In this document: piece by piece, positions 35,682 through 44,723 of the stretch
How the letters are laid out: the number at the start of each line of letters is the position of its first letter
Position numbering within the stretch: the first letter of the stretch is position 1
NCBI RefSeq assembly: GCF_017355955.1
Contig: NZ_JAFFID010000004.1
Coordinates: 309,390-373,389 of the forward strand
Reading direction: 5' to 3'
DNA length: 64,000 bases
Source of the DNA: Sabulibacter ruber
GTDB taxonomy: Bacteria > Bacteroidota > Bacteroidia > Cytophagales > Hymenobacteraceae
Program-made: the position numbers and the translations under genes
The notes under the pieces: model-generated
Database searches by the model: none
Told to the model about the DNA's origin: nothing
What the model saw: only the letters and a program-made list of their open reading frames with translations

Positions 35682-36677
35682 TTAATTGGCCTCTAAGATC
35701 TGGAACAACTCATCCAGCTTAGGAGTGAGAATGATCTCGGTGCGGCGGTTTTTCTGGCGAGCTTCGGCAGTTTTGGCAGCATCCAGCGGAACGTTGCTGG
35801 CCCGGCCCGAAGGAGTGATTTTAGCTCCGGCCAGCCCAGCATTGGTTAGAATGCGGGTAATCTCAGTGGCGCGCAGTACGCTCAGGTCCCAGTTGTCTTG
35901 CATGCCGGCGGTACCACGGGCAATCGGAACGTCATCGGTGTGGCCTTCCACCAGTACGTTTACGTCTTGTTGGTCTTTAAGAACGGTGGCTAATTTCTTC
36001 AGGGCATCCTGGCCTTTCACATCTACTTTGGTGGAGCCAGACTTGAACAGCAGTTGCTCTGAAAGGGAAACATACACTTTCCCGTTCCGCACGTCTACTG
36101 ACAGGTCTTTGCTGTTGAAGCCCAGCAGGGCGTTGCTTACTTTGGTACGCAGGGCGTTCACGGCTTTATCTTTCTCAGCTAAGATGCGCTCCAGTTCGTT
36201 CAGGCGTTCTTCGCGGGCTTTCAACTCGGTGCTCAACTGATCTAACTGAGACCGGTTCTTGGTCAGGGTCTCGTTCAGTTTGTTCAATTCATCGTCACGG
36301 CGGGCCAGGTCTTTAGATAACTTGGAAGATTCAAGGGCGCTGTTGGCCATGAGTTTGTCATGGTTTTTAATGAGCTTGTCATAGGTGGCGCTTAAGTCTG
36401 AGTACAGTTTCTGGGTTTTGCGCAGGGTGCCGCCCAATAAAGCGGTGTCAGCGGCCAGTTGGGAGCGGTACTCAGTGAGGTCTGCCACTTGTTTAGACAG
36501 GTCAGCACCTTCCTTCTTTGATTTGGAAAGAGCGCTCTGACAATCGGCTTTCTCCCGCTCCAGGCGTACTTTCTGGGCTAAAAGGGCATTGTATTTCTTG
36601 GTAGTGGTGCAGGAACCCAGCAGGCAGGAGCCTAAAAGAGCCACCCCTGCGTACCTGAATAAGTAGTTTTTTACCAT
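35682..36677 (-). CDS. OmpA-family lipoprotein with long coiled coil
   Basis: The 331-residue lipoprotein has the lipobox LLGSC (Cys23). A coiled coil of about 150 residues follows (RLEREKADCQSALSKSKKEGADLSKQVADL through ELERILAEKDKAVNALRTKV). The C-terminal OmpA peptidoglycan-binding domain has VLVEGHTDDVPI, NWDLSVLRATEITRIL and the closing RQKNRRTEIILTPK. It should tether the outer membrane to peptidoglycan. The next gene on the same strand is a shorter paralogue with the same architecture; a hairpin at 36867-36894 separates the two. Confidence 0.92.
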   Translation of the reverse strand: MVKNYLFRYAGVALLGSCLLGSCTTTKKYNALLAQKVRLEREKADCQSALSKSKKEGADLSKQVADLTEYRSQLAADTALLGGTLRKTQKLYSDLSATYDKLIKNHDKLMANSALESSKLSKDLARRDDELNKLNETLTKNRSQLDQLSTELKAREERLNELERILAEKDKAVNALRTKVSNALLGFNSKDLSVDVRNGKVYVSLSEQLLFKSGSTKVDVKGQDALKKLATVLKDQQDVNVLVEGHTDDVPIARGTAGMQDNWDLSVLRATEITRILTNAGLAGAKITPSGRASNVPLDAAKTAEARQKNRRTEIILTPKLDELFQILEAN

Positions 36678-36828
36678 GACGGGGCTTGATATAGTGATAA
36701 AATTATTTACTAGGGTTAGTAGTAGTATAAGGTTAACTCAGGTAAAGATGCCCGGCAATAGAAGTATTCAAAGCCAGGCTGGTTTGCAAAGATAATCGGC
36801 TGAGCTTGCTACCCAAACCAATAGCAGC

Positions 36829-36866
36829 GTTTTAGGGCTGTTTTCCCCAAGAAAGGCAGAAAACAG
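36829..36866. repeat. Intergenic palindrome, family P (partly deleted)
   Basis: The left arm CGTTTTAGGGCTGTTTTC is intact; the right arm is shortened to GAAAGGCAGAAAACAG. It precedes a terminator hairpin. Confidence 0.65.
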
Positions 36867-36894
36867 AAGAAGCCGGGTTGTCGCCCGGCTTCTT
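36867..36894 (-). terminator. Terminator after second OmpA-like gene
   Basis: AAGAAGCCGGG and CCCGGCTTCTT form an 11-bp perfect stem 55 bp after the stop of the leftward gene beginning at 37662. Confidence 0.8.
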
Positions 36895-36948
36895 TGATTT
36901 GTCATACTTGTCGTTTCAGTCTTTCGGATCAGGTCCGGAGTCGGGAAG

Positions 36949-37662
36949 TTATCCGTTGGTCTGGATAAGTTTCAGGATTTTCTCAAAGTTAGGCGCCAGG
37001 ATGATCTCGGTGCGGCGGTTGCTCTGACGGGCCTCTGGCGTACGGGTCATGGCTACCGGAGTGAACTGGCCACGGCCGGCTGGTACCACCATTTGCGGAG
37101 GAACGCCGTTGTTGATGAGCAGGCGGGTGATCTCAGTGGCGCGCAGTACGCTCAGATCCCAGTTGTCTTTGTAGGAAACGTTTCCAGAAGCTACCGCCAC
37201 GTCATCGGTGTGGCCTTCAATCAAAATCTCGGTATCGCGCTGAGATTTGATGGCGTTGGCCAGTTTGCCCAGTGCTGACTGGCCGTTAGGATTCACCTTG
37301 GTGCTGCCGGTGGCAAACAGAAGCTTCTCTGGCATGGTCACGTACACTTTCCCGTCACGGATTGCCACGGTAAGGCCCTGCTCTTCAAAGCCTTTCAATG
37401 CCTCGTTCACAGAAGCTCTCAGCTCGTTCAGGATTCTTTCTTTCTGCGCAATCTGTTGTTGGTACTGGGCCAGTTTGGCATCACGGTCACGCAGATCAGC
37501 GTTAGCTTGTTCCAGGCTGCGCTGTGCAGCAGCTTTCTCTTGTTCCAGCGCATTTTTGCTTGCTTCCAGCTCCTTGTATTTCTTAGAGGAGACACAAGAA
37601 CCAAGTACAGCTACTCCCAGGATCAAGGCAGCGGCGGAAGAGGCGAAACGTGTTTTCTTCAT
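36949..37662 (-). CDS. OmpA-family lipoprotein, short coiled coil
   Basis: The 237-residue lipoprotein has lipobox VLGSC, a coiled coil of about 60 residues (KYKELEASKNALEQEKAAAQRSL...) and an OmpA domain. The peptidoglycan-binding motif is ILIEGHTDDVAV, then NWDLSVLRATEITRLL and RQSNRRTEIILAP. Its C-terminal half is very similar to that of its neighbour, pointing to tandem duplication with change in coiled-coil length. It anchors outer membrane and peptidoglycan. Confidence 0.92.
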   Translation of the reverse strand: MKKTRFASSAAALILGVAVLGSCVSSKKYKELEASKNALEQEKAAAQRSLEQANADLRDRDAKLAQYQQQIAQKERILNELRASVNEALKGFEEQGLTVAIRDGKVYVTMPEKLLFATGSTKVNPNGQSALGKLANAIKSQRDTEILIEGHTDDVAVASGNVSYKDNWDLSVLRATEITRLLINNGVPPQMVVPAGRGQFTPVAMTRTPEARQSNRRTEIILAPNFEKILKLIQTNG

Positions 37663-38284
37663 AGGTCGGGTTTTAGCGTTTTATATATGGGTTTTGGTGA
37701 CAAACGTAAGGAACACCTTGAGTAGGTGAGTTCGCGCAAGAACCATGCTAGGGAAACGGATGCAAAGAAAGAATAATTGCTTTAGGAAAACTAATTAAGT
37801 TTAAACAGGTGGCAACTATTTGATCTGTTGCAGATTAAAAGCATGAGAAAAACAGCCTTTTAATGCGAAATCTAAAAAAGGAGGGTTTTGTTGCGTGTAG
37901 GCATAGTGATTAAATACAATACTATATAAGGTGTGTTCTAGAAGGAAGTACCCTGATTTTAACCAAGCCAGTGCTGCGTTTTTGAGTTATGGGGAAGGAA
38001 AGGCAAAATCAGTTTCAACGATTTTGGAGGAAAACAGGGTAAATACGTATATTGATTAGGTACCGCACCTGGTACCTTAAACAGCCCTGAACCACTCAGT
38101 TGGTGATTCTGACAACAATTCTCCTGAAAGTGAGGTACACCTCTCGGATAAGAGCTGAGAGGGTTTTACGCGCCGGAGTAGGGAGCTTCCTTTTCTTTTT
38201 TATCTTTGCACGTTTATCAGTAAATGCTTGCGGTTTCCTTACTGGAGGCTTCATTGTTGAAAAGAAAAACCTTTAGAGCATCAT
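37663..38284. other. Intergenic region upstream of accD
   Basis: About 620 bp without a credible gene. It contains a diverged half palindrome near 38,020 and the accD promoter candidate at 38201. Short hairpins (GGTACCGCACCTGGTACC near 38,060) are visible but not assignable. Confidence 0.5.
38201..38209 (+). promoter_or_regulatory. Bacteroidota-type -7 box upstream of accD
   Basis: TATCTTTGC matches TANNTTTG, the -7 element used by the Bacteroidota primary sigma factor, 76 bp before the accD start. A -33 TTG box is not clear. Confidence 0.6.
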
Positions 38285-39163
38285 ATGGCTTGGTTTAGAA
38301 GAGTAGAAAAAGGGATCGTCACCCCAACGGAGCAGAAAAAAGAAACCCCCGATGGTCTGTGGCACAAGTGCCCTGAATGTAAGACTGTCATCAGCACGGC
38401 AGAGCATCGGCAACAGCTGTATACCTGCCTCAAGTGTAACTTCCATGACCGGGTGAACTCTCATGAGTACTTTGAGATTCTGTTTGACGGAAACGAGTTC
38501 AAGGAGCTGGACGAGAACCTGAGTTCCTCAGATCCGCTTCATTTCGTGGATACCAAACCGTATCCAGACCGCATTGCCGCCACGCAGCGCAAAACCCAGC
38601 TGAAAGACGCCGTGCGCACCGCCCACGGTAAAATCAACGGATTGGATCTGGTGGTAGCCTGTATGGATTTCAACTTCATTGGGGGTTCTATGGGCTCAGT
38701 GGTAGGCGAGAAGATTGCCCGCGCCATTGACTACAGCCGTGCCCACCGCATTCCGTTCCTCATGATCTCCAAGTCTGGCGGAGCCCGCATGATGGAAGCC
38801 GGTTACTCACTCATGCAGATGGCCAAGACCTCGGCCAAACTAGCCTTGCTGGGAGAAGAGAAGATTCCGTACATTTCTTTGCTCACAGACCCAACCACCG
38901 GTGGTGTGACCGCCTCGTTCGCCATGTTGGGAGACTTCAACATCTCTGAGCCAGGCGCTTTGATTGGTTTTGCCGGACCGCGCGTGATCAAGGAAACCAT
39001 TGGGAAGGATCTGCCCAAAGGCTTCCAGAGCGCAGAGTTTGTGTTAGAGCACGGCTTCCTTGATTTTATTGTGCACCGCAAGGAGTTGAAAAAAAGAATC
39101 TCAGATTTGATCTCTATGCTGCAGCCAGAGGAAGTTCCTGTGCCTGAGGTGGTAAGGAGCTAA
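38285..39163 (+). CDS. accD: Acetyl-CoA carboxylase carboxyltransferase subunit beta
   Basis: The 292-residue protein has the N-terminal zinc ribbon (C29-x2-C32 and C48-x2-C51 in CPECKTV and CLKCNFHD). The carboxyltransferase core follows (SPGRIAATQ-like segment YPDRIAATQRKTQLKDAVRTAHGKI, FNFIGGSMGSVVGEKIARAIDY, SKSGGARMMEAGYSLMQMAKTSAKLALL, TDPTTGGVTASFAMLGDFNISEPGALIGFAGPRVI). It transfers CO2 from carboxybiotin to acetyl-CoA, forming malonyl-CoA for fatty-acid synthesis. The gene is monocistronic with a clear promoter box and terminator. Confidence 0.98.
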   Translation: MAWFRRVEKGIVTPTEQKKETPDGLWHKCPECKTVISTAEHRQQLYTCLKCNFHDRVNSHEYFEILFDGNEFKELDENLSSSDPLHFVDTKPYPDRIAATQRKTQLKDAVRTAHGKINGLDLVVACMDFNFIGGSMGSVVGEKIARAIDYSRAHRIPFLMISKSGGARMMEAGYSLMQMAKTSAKLALLGEEKIPYISLLTDPTTGGVTASFAMLGDFNISEPGALIGFAGPRVIKETIGKDLPKGFQSAEFVLEHGFLDFIVHRKELKKRISDLISMLQPEEVPVPEVVRS

Positions 39164-39207
39164 TAAGCTCTGTCCAAGAGAGCAGATTAAAGCGTATAAA
39201 ACAACAG

Positions 39208-39242
39208 AAGACCTGCCTAAGCAAGGCGGGTCTTTTCTTTTT
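39208..39242 (+). terminator. accD terminator
   Basis: AAGACCTGCCT and AGGCGGGTCTT form an 11-bp stem followed by TTCTTTTTT. Confidence 0.85.
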
Positions 39243-39373
39243 TCAGTCTGGCACGATTATTATTGCACTACGATTAGCCAGGAAGGTACACCTGAACATT
39301 TTGTGGATAATTCAGTATGTATCTCCGATACTAACCAATTTTAAGCTACGTTTACAACCAAAAAACAACGACT

Positions 39374-40093
39374 ATGAAATTTTTGAAAGGAACATTCACT
39401 GCCATGTTAGTAGGAAGCTTGCTTTTCTCTTCCTGCAAATCCACTCAAACGGCTGGTACAGATACTACCACAACCACCCAGAAAAAAGGAATGAACAAAA
39501 CTACTAAAGGTGGTCTGTTGGGCGCCGGCGGTGGTGCGGTATTGGGTGGTATCATTGGGAAAGCCACTGGTAACACAGCCCGTGGAGCCATCATTGGTGC
39601 AGCCGTAGGTGGTGCCACTGGTGCTATCATTGGTCGCCGCATGGACAAGCAGGCAGAGGAATTGGAGCGTGAGATGAAGAATGCCCAGGTAGAGCGTGTG
39701 GGCGAAGGTATCAAAGTAACCTTTGACGCCGGTCTTCTGTTTGCCACCAACTCTGCTGAACTGCAAGGTAACTCCCGTGCCGATATCCAGAAACTGGCCG
39801 AGACCCTGAAGAAATACCCAGGTACCAACGTCCTGATTGAAGGACACGCCGATAACACCGGTACCGATGCCATCAACCAGCCATTGTCTGAGCGCAGAGC
39901 CCAGTCTGTAGCCAACTACGCTATCTCTTTGGGCGTGGAGCCAAACCGTATTCAGACCCGCGGTTACGGTTCAACCCAGCCAGTAGCTGATAACTCTACG
40001 GCAGCCGGACGTCAGCAAAACCGCCGGGTAGAGGTAGCTATCTTCGCCAGCGAAGAACTGAAAAAAGCTGCTGAGCGTGGCGAGATCAAATAA
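39374..40093 (+). CDS. OmpA-family lipoprotein with glycine-zipper region
   Basis: The 239-residue lipoprotein has a lipobox LLFSSC near residue 18. It then has a glycine-zipper membrane segment (GGLLGAGGGAVLGGIIGKATGNTARGAIIGAAVGGATGAIIGRRMDK). The OmpA domain has VLIEGHADNTGTDAINQPLSERRAQSVANY and RQQNRRVEVAI. Glycine-zipper OmpA proteins sit in the outer membrane and bind peptidoglycan. It is the third OmpA-family gene within 5 kb but is less similar to the two leftward paralogues. It ends before a strong terminator. Confidence 0.92.
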   Translation: MKFLKGTFTAMLVGSLLFSSCKSTQTAGTDTTTTTQKKGMNKTTKGGLLGAGGGAVLGGIIGKATGNTARGAIIGAAVGGATGAIIGRRMDKQAEELEREMKNAQVERVGEGIKVTFDAGLLFATNSAELQGNSRADIQKLAETLKKYPGTNVLIEGHADNTGTDAINQPLSERRAQSVANYAISLGVEPNRIQTRGYGSTQPVADNSTAAGRQQNRRVEVAIFASEELKKAAERGEIK

Positions 40094-40114
40094 GTAACCA
40101 AGATTCTTTCATTG

Positions 40115-40146
40115 AAAGGCTAGCCTGTTGGCTAGCCTTTTTTGTT
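40115..40146 (+). terminator. Terminator after the glycine-zipper OmpA gene
   Basis: AAAGGCTAGCC and GGCTAGCCTTT form a perfect 11-bp stem with a 4-nt loop followed by a T-run. Confidence 0.88.
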
Positions 40147-40175
40147 TCCCGGGTATGCAAAGCTACCAGAAGCTA

Positions 40176-40212
40176 CGTTTTACTCTGTTTTCAGAAAAAC
40201 ACCCCAAAAAAG
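40176..40212. repeat. Intergenic palindrome, family P (diverged)
   Basis: CGTTTTACTCTGTTTTC and GAAAAACACCCCAAAAAAG pair imperfectly. Confidence 0.55.
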
Positions 40213-40328
40213 GTATTGGCTTCTATAAATCACCTCTCAAAAACCATTAGGGAGCGTCTGCGTGGAGGTGCCAGGTTAACTTATCACTTTTCTTCGCGTT
40301 TAGGGATAGAAATCAACGGTTTGTAGCG

Positions 40329-40979
40329 ATGGAAAACCTAGTAAAATCACTATTCCTTGTAGTACTGCTGTCTGTACTGGGCAGTTGTGAACGCGTAAAA
40401 GACAAAGAAGCAGTAGCTGCCCTTCCTGATACTTCCACCGAGGACACCCTAGTGGTTACCCCAGACACCTTAGAGATTGACACCACGCTCTCAGAGGAAG
40501 GAGCTATGGCCTTGAATGAAGGGCAAACCCAGAGTGAACCACAGGCTGGTGCTGCTTCGGGAACAGCCTCTTTAGACGAAGCCGTAGCCTCCCGCAGTGT
40601 TTCCTCTAATGGTAGCACTGCATCCGCCAATGAAACCGGTGGCTCCTCTGCCACAAAGGTGACTACCACCAACGTGTCTAAATCTTCGGCTGGTAGTTCA
40701 GAGAAAACCGGTACTGCCCGGAAAAGGTATGTAAGACCTACCCAAAAGCAGTTGCAACAGGCACTGGCCGTAGATGCCCGCCGGTCTAATCAAATGAGTT
40801 TGCCCCAACTGAAAAACTACTGGCAAAAGCGCCAGCATTATTACCGCAGGGCCTCTAAGGAGGTGAAATACGTTGCCGGCGACACCAAAATCAAGATCTC
40901 TCCAGAAGAAACCAAGATAGAAACCAAGCTGGGAAAGGTGAAAATGGAGGGGAATGACATCAAAGTGAAGTACGACTAA
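40329..40979 (+). CDS. Hypothetical lipoprotein, low complexity
   Basis: The 216-residue protein has a signal ending LLSVLGSC (lipobox, Cys20). A Ser/Thr/Ala/Glu-rich, probably disordered stretch follows (residues 25-130). A basic C-terminal part (RKRYVRPTQKQLQQALAVDARRSNQMSLPQLKNYWQKRQHYYRR) then leads into a beta-like repeat EVKYVAGDTKIKISPEETKIETKLGKVKMEGNDIKVKYD. No family is recognised. It is convergent with the DUF2238 gene across a palindrome. Confidence 0.75.
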   Translation: MENLVKSLFLVVLLSVLGSCERVKDKEAVAALPDTSTEDTLVVTPDTLEIDTTLSEEGAMALNEGQTQSEPQAGAASGTASLDEAVASRSVSSNGSTASANETGGSSATKVTTTNVSKSSAGSSEKTGTARKRYVRPTQKQLQQALAVDARRSNQMSLPQLKNYWQKRQHYYRRASKEVKYVAGDTKIKISPEETKIETKLGKVKMEGNDIKVKYD

Positions 40980-41001
40980 GTACCTCTTGCTTTATGGCGT
41001 G

Positions 41002-41059
41002 GCCGCTGATTGGTTTTCTGCCTGTTTCTCTAAAAACAGGTGCAAAACAGATCAGCGGC
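41002..41059. repeat. Intergenic palindrome, family P (extended stem)
   Basis: GCCGCTGAT-GTTTT-CCTGTTT on the left pairs with its complement on the right around CTCTA, with two small internal loops. It sits between convergent genes and overlaps the last codons of the leftward gene. The outer stem sequence is unique to this copy. Confidence 0.85.
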
Positions 41060-41690
41060 TTTGCTTTTTGCGGGTGAAGACAATGGCCAGAATGGTGATC
41101 AAAGCCCCCAGCAATGCCACGGCAATGTCTTTCTGGGCGTCCCATACATCGCCTTGGGTGCCCAGGTACGCCATGCCGCCCTGGGGGAAAAACACATCGG
41201 CTACAGACCATTCCAGTAACTCATAAAACGCCCCAAAACTCACTGTTAAATCTATGGGAAGCACATATTTGAAGAAAGGGTGCATGCTGGTTTTGCGGAG
41301 GAAAACCTCATGCATGGGGTATGCCAGCAGAAACCCGAAACTGAAATGCACCAACCGGTCATAGTGGTTGCGCTCCAGGTGCAGTTGGTCTTTCACCCAA
41401 AAACCGAAGGGATTCTCCGCGTAGGTGTATTGGCTCCCGTACACGTGCAGCATCATGAACAGGAACATGCAGGTATAGCTGAAGTCTGAAAACCGGAAGT
41501 ATTTGTAAAAAGACACCAGAAAGATGATGGCCGTGAAGGTAAGGGAATTCTCCAGCCACCAGTTTTTCAGATCAGGGGTGTGGAAGCCGGTATAGGCCCA
41601 GAACACCGCAAAGATAGCCACATAGGCAATGAGCAGAGGGTTTTTACGGAAGTGTGTGAATTCCTGGTCTGTCGCGAAGGTAAAGGCCAT
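41052..41690 (-). CDS. DUF2238 (YjdF-like) integral membrane protein
   Basis: The 212-residue protein has about six hydrophobic segments. It shows the DUF2238 pattern: FSYTCMFLFMMLHVYGSQYTYAENPFG, then HYDRLVHFSFGFLLAYPMHEVFLR, FYELLEWSVADVFFPQGGMAYLGTQGDVWDAQKDIAVALLGA. Conserved charged residues in membrane-adjacent positions (HYDRLVHF, YELLEW, GDVWDAQKD) suggest transport or catalysis, but the function of the family is not known. The start is the ATG of MAFTFATDQEF. Confidence 0.9.
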   Translation of the reverse strand: MAFTFATDQEFTHFRKNPLLIAYVAIFAVFWAYTGFHTPDLKNWWLENSLTFTAIIFLVSFYKYFRFSDFSYTCMFLFMMLHVYGSQYTYAENPFGFWVKDQLHLERNHYDRLVHFSFGFLLAYPMHEVFLRKTSMHPFFKYVLPIDLTVSFGAFYELLEWSVADVFFPQGGMAYLGTQGDVWDAQKDIAVALLGALITILAIVFTRKKQSR

Positions 41691-41813
41691 GCAGAGGTTG
41701 GTCTTAGGTGCGCTGCAAAATAGCAGATGTAAGAGGGCCGCATGAGGGAGGTACGGCTGTCTCTTGGGTAAGCGTGTTTAGGGGTAAAAGGTTTTTAAAT
41801 TATTTGTTTGAGT

Positions 41814-42533
41814 CTAATGTACGGCCTCCTGAACCAGGGAAGACAACATCAGCTCCGGTTGGTGGTACACCAATGGCAGCGGATTGTCCTCAGGGTTCTT
41901 GGTGGGGTCACAGTGGTAGCCAAAGATGTGGTACTCCTGTAACAGCGGGATCAGTTTCTTGTAGTACGTGTGCCCGGCGTTTTCCTCAGAGAACGTGATA
42001 TCATGGAAAATGGTAGTGGCCTTAGGTGGCATGCCCCGCAGGCTGGCAAAAAGAATATCGGGTTGGCCTAGGTCACCGGAGTACACCCGGCGCTCGCCGT
42101 TTTCCTCAAAAATGTAGGCATAGGTTTGCAGGCGCTCAGCATGGAGCCCAAACGTGTCCAGGGCCGTGATTCCGGGCAACTCTGAGAGCGGCATAAAGTC
42201 TGCGTACTTCTCTGGTTTCTGGATCTGGAGCCTCAGAAACTCATACAACTCATCCCGGAAATCATCATCTGGGTAAAGAATGACGGGCCGGCAATTGGTG
42301 TTGAAATAGTGGCAGTGTAACAGAATATTGGCCAGACTACCAGTGTGATCGTTGTGGAGGTGCGTGATCAGGATGTACTGAATGCTGCGGGTAAGTTCAT
42401 ACTGGCGCAGAGTGGGGTAGACAGTAAAGCCACAGTCCAGCAGAATGGTTTTACCCTTAAATTCTACCAGTGCGGCGGAGTTGCCATAGGCCGTGTCAAA
42501 CGCACCGCCTGTCCCTAAGAATGTAAATTTCAT
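41814..42533 (-). CDS. MBL-fold metallohydrolase (RNase Z-like)
   Basis: The 239-residue metallo-beta-lactamase-fold protein begins MKFTFLGTGGAFD. The metal motif is THLHNDHTGS (HxHxDH), with further ligands in VYSGDLGQPDI and FGYHCDPTKN. The length and N-terminus resemble RNase Z/arylsulfatase-type members, but the tRNA-binding exosite of RNase Z is not evident, so the substrate is open. Cytoplasmic. It is divergent from the endonuclease III homologue. Confidence 0.87.
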   Translation of the reverse strand: MKFTFLGTGGAFDTAYGNSAALVEFKGKTILLDCGFTVYPTLRQYELTRSIQYILITHLHNDHTGSLANILLHCHYFNTNCRPVILYPDDDFRDELYEFLRLQIQKPEKYADFMPLSELPGITALDTFGLHAERLQTYAYIFEENGERRVYSGDLGQPDILFASLRGMPPKATTIFHDITFSEENAGHTYYKKLIPLLQEYHIFGYHCDPTKNPEDNPLPLVYHQPELMLSSLVQEAVH

Positions 42534-42639
42534 AGTAGTCTGGTGATTCTTAATTCATACCTTACGCAGTTAGTGGGAAGAGACTGTGTTACGTAAACTT
42601 TAGCATAAGCGGCTCGTTTAGAAGGGGAAAAAACAAACT

Positions 42640-43344
42640 ATGGCTGAAGAAAATCAGCATCTTCCTCCCCAAGAAAAAATTTGGCAAGTTCATATACGGC
42701 TAAATGAAGTTTTCGGTCATCTTTCCAACCATCCCCGCCGGGAACCCATGCGCGAGCTCATCTCTACCATGCTCTCGCACCGTACCACGCACGCCAATGA
42801 AGAAAAGGCTTACTTCCAGATGCTGGAGAAGTTCCCTGCCTGGGAGGAAGTGATGGCGGCCCCGGTGGAGGAACTGACCCAGGCCTTGGCTCCGGCGGAG
42901 TTCCCGGGCGCTAAGGCAGTGAACATCCAGAAAGCCCTGCGCATCATTCAGCAGGAGCACCCAGATTTTTCGCTGGAGTTCCTGCGCGACCTGGACGTAC
43001 CCCAGGCCATGGAGTGGCTTATGGCCTTACCGGGCGTGGGCCTGAAAACGGCTACGCTGGTGCTGTTGTTCAATTTCCATAAACCGGTGTTTCCGGTAGA
43101 TACGCACGTGCACCGCATCAGCCAGCGGGTAGGCCTGATTGGCAGCACCGTCACCCATGACAAAGCCCACAAAATCCTGCTGGATATGCTGCCCAAAGAT
43201 GCCTCAGTGCTTTATAACCTGCACCGGCACATGCTCAAACACGGCCAGCGGATCTGCACCTGGCGCAACCCCAAATGTGAGGTCTGTGTCTTGCAGGACC
43301 TTTGTAATTACTTCGCCGAGGTTCGGCAAAAGGGCATTGGCTGA
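42640..43344 (+). CDS. Endonuclease III-family DNA glycosylase with FeS cluster
   Basis: The 234-residue base-excision repair protein contains the helix-hairpin-helix LMALPGVGLKTATLVLLF with catalytic Lys136 and VDTHVHRI with Asp154. The [4Fe-4S] ligands are C206, C213, C216 and C222 (C-x6-C-x2-C-x5-C). These fit a bifunctional Nth-type glycosylase/AP lyase. The segment LSHRTTHANE replaces the LSxQTTD of E. coli Nth, as in a separate HhH-GPD subgroup, so substrate preference may differ and no symbol is given. No operon partner. Confidence 0.88.
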   Translation: MAEENQHLPPQEKIWQVHIRLNEVFGHLSNHPRREPMRELISTMLSHRTTHANEEKAYFQMLEKFPAWEEVMAAPVEELTQALAPAEFPGAKAVNIQKALRIIQQEHPDFSLEFLRDLDVPQAMEWLMALPGVGLKTATLVLLFNFHKPVFPVDTHVHRISQRVGLIGSTVTHDKAHKILLDMLPKDASVLYNLHRHMLKHGQRICTWRNPKCEVCVLQDLCNYFAEVRQKGIG

Positions 43345-43561
43345 TGAAAAACATCTTTTTTGTTTTGAACCTGTTTTTTTGGTTTTAGCCTGTAATCAGG
43401 TTTTGTGATGGTCTCTGAAGAGAGGGCAGGCGTAAAGGAAAGGAGGCTCTGCCTTGCCTCTACAGGCAGGGTATTGCAAAGGCTAGTACCTCAGATAACC
43501 CAACTTCCGTATGTTCTGAGTACCTTGCAGGGGCAAGGAAATTTGTTTACTCCTTTGGGTT

Positions 43562-44542
43562 ATGCGTCTGATTCCACATCCGGTTCTCTGTAACTATTAC
43601 GTCACGTACCGCTGCAATGCCAAGTGCTCTTTCTGTGATATCTGGGAAAAGCCCTCGCCCTACATCCAGCTGGAAGACGTGAGGCAGAACCTGAGCGATT
43701 TGCGCAAATTGGGCGTAAACGTGATTGACTTCACCGGCGGCGAGCCGCTGCTGCACCGGCAGATTGATCAGTTCCTGGAGCTGGCGCAGAACTTCGGGTT
43801 TATCACCACGCTTACCACCAACGGTTTGCTGTACCCCAAATGGGCCGAGCGCCTCAAGGGCAAGGTAGACATGCTGCACTTCTCCCTGGACTCCGCCGAC
43901 AAAACCGAGCACGACACCGGCCGCGGTGTGGCCTGTTTTGATTTCGTGCTGGAATCTATAAAAGTGGCCAAAAGCCTTGGCGAACGCCCCGATATTCTGT
44001 TCACCGTGTTCAAGCACAACCTGCACCAGATTGAGCGGGTTTACAACGAGATTTGCCTGCCCAATAAACTGATGCTGCTGCTGAACCCGGCCTTTGAGTA
44101 CAACCAGGTGGAAACCGGCGAGCAGCTCTCTGAAGATGAACTCAACTATCTTACTACCTTTAGTAAGCAGAAATGGGTGTACCTCAACGAGGCCTTCATC
44201 CAGCTACGCAAAGACGGCGGAAACCATATAGCCAAGCCCGTTTGCAAAGCGGCCAGCTCTACGTTGGTAATATCGCCGGAAAATGAGTTGGTCTTGCCCT
44301 GTTATCATTTGGGCGCGCAGAAGTTTCCCATCACGGGCAACCTGTACGAGCTCTACAAGTCTGAGGAAGTAAAGAAGCTGGTTGCCCTGGAAGGCCGATT
44401 GCCCGCCTGCGAAGGCTGCACCATCAACTGCTACATGCAACCCAGCTTTGCCGTGGAGATGAACAGCTACTGGTGGAAAGCCCTGCCCAGCACCCTGAAA
44501 TACAACCTCCGGAAAGGTACCTGGAAGAAGATGCTTTCCTAG
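43562..44542 (+). CDS. Radical SAM protein with SPASM-like C-terminus
   Basis: The 326-residue protein opens with YVTYRCNAKCSFCDIWEKPS: C18-x3-C22-x2-C25 bind the radical-SAM [4Fe-4S] cluster. VIDFTGGEPLLH is the SAM-binding GGEP motif. The C-terminal cysteines (KPVCKAASSTLVI, LPCYHLGAQK, LPACEGCTINCYMQP) could hold an auxiliary cluster. Homologues with this layout act on peptides or in hopanoid/lipid pathways; the substrate is not apparent. No precursor-peptide ORF is visible next to it. Independent unit. Confidence 0.9.
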   Translation: MRLIPHPVLCNYYVTYRCNAKCSFCDIWEKPSPYIQLEDVRQNLSDLRKLGVNVIDFTGGEPLLHRQIDQFLELAQNFGFITTLTTNGLLYPKWAERLKGKVDMLHFSLDSADKTEHDTGRGVACFDFVLESIKVAKSLGERPDILFTVFKHNLHQIERVYNEICLPNKLMLLLNPAFEYNQVETGEQLSEDELNYLTTFSKQKWVYLNEAFIQLRKDGGNHIAKPVCKAASSTLVISPENELVLPCYHLGAQKFPITGNLYELYKSEEVKKLVALEGRLPACEGCTINCYMQPSFAVEMNSYWWKALPSTLKYNLRKGTWKKMLS

Positions 44543-44598
44543 TTTGTATCAAGTGTCAGGTAGCAAGTGGTTGATAGCGAGACAAGTAAAAGGATTGC

Positions 44599-44635
44599 GT
44601 TTTGCGCTAGTTTCCAGAAAAGCAACCTTAAAACG
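44599..44635. repeat. Intergenic palindrome, family P
   Basis: CGTTTTGCGCTAGTTTC and GAAAAGCAACCTTAAAACG pair imperfectly, about 60 bp after the radical SAM stop codon. Confidence 0.7.
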
Positions 44636-44671
44636 GAAGCCACACCAGAGCAGCTTTTGAGGCACTCTTCC

Positions 44672-44679
44672 TATCTTTG
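44672..44679 (+). promoter_or_regulatory. Bacteroidota-type -7 box before gamma-carbonic anhydrase-like gene
   Basis: TATCTTTG matches TANNTTTG 45 bp before the start codon and immediately before a 7-bp tandem repeat. Confidence 0.55.
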
Positions 44680-44683
44680 AATC

Positions 44684-44714
44684 ATTCCTAATTCCTAATT
44701 CTTAATTCCTAATT
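44684..44714. repeat. Four-copy 7-bp tandem repeat in leader
   Basis: ATTCCTA occurs four times head to tail (third copy ATTCTTA), between the -7 box and the start codon at 44724. Copy-number change would alter the leader length. Confidence 0.85.
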
Positions 44715-44723
44715 GTAAAAGCT

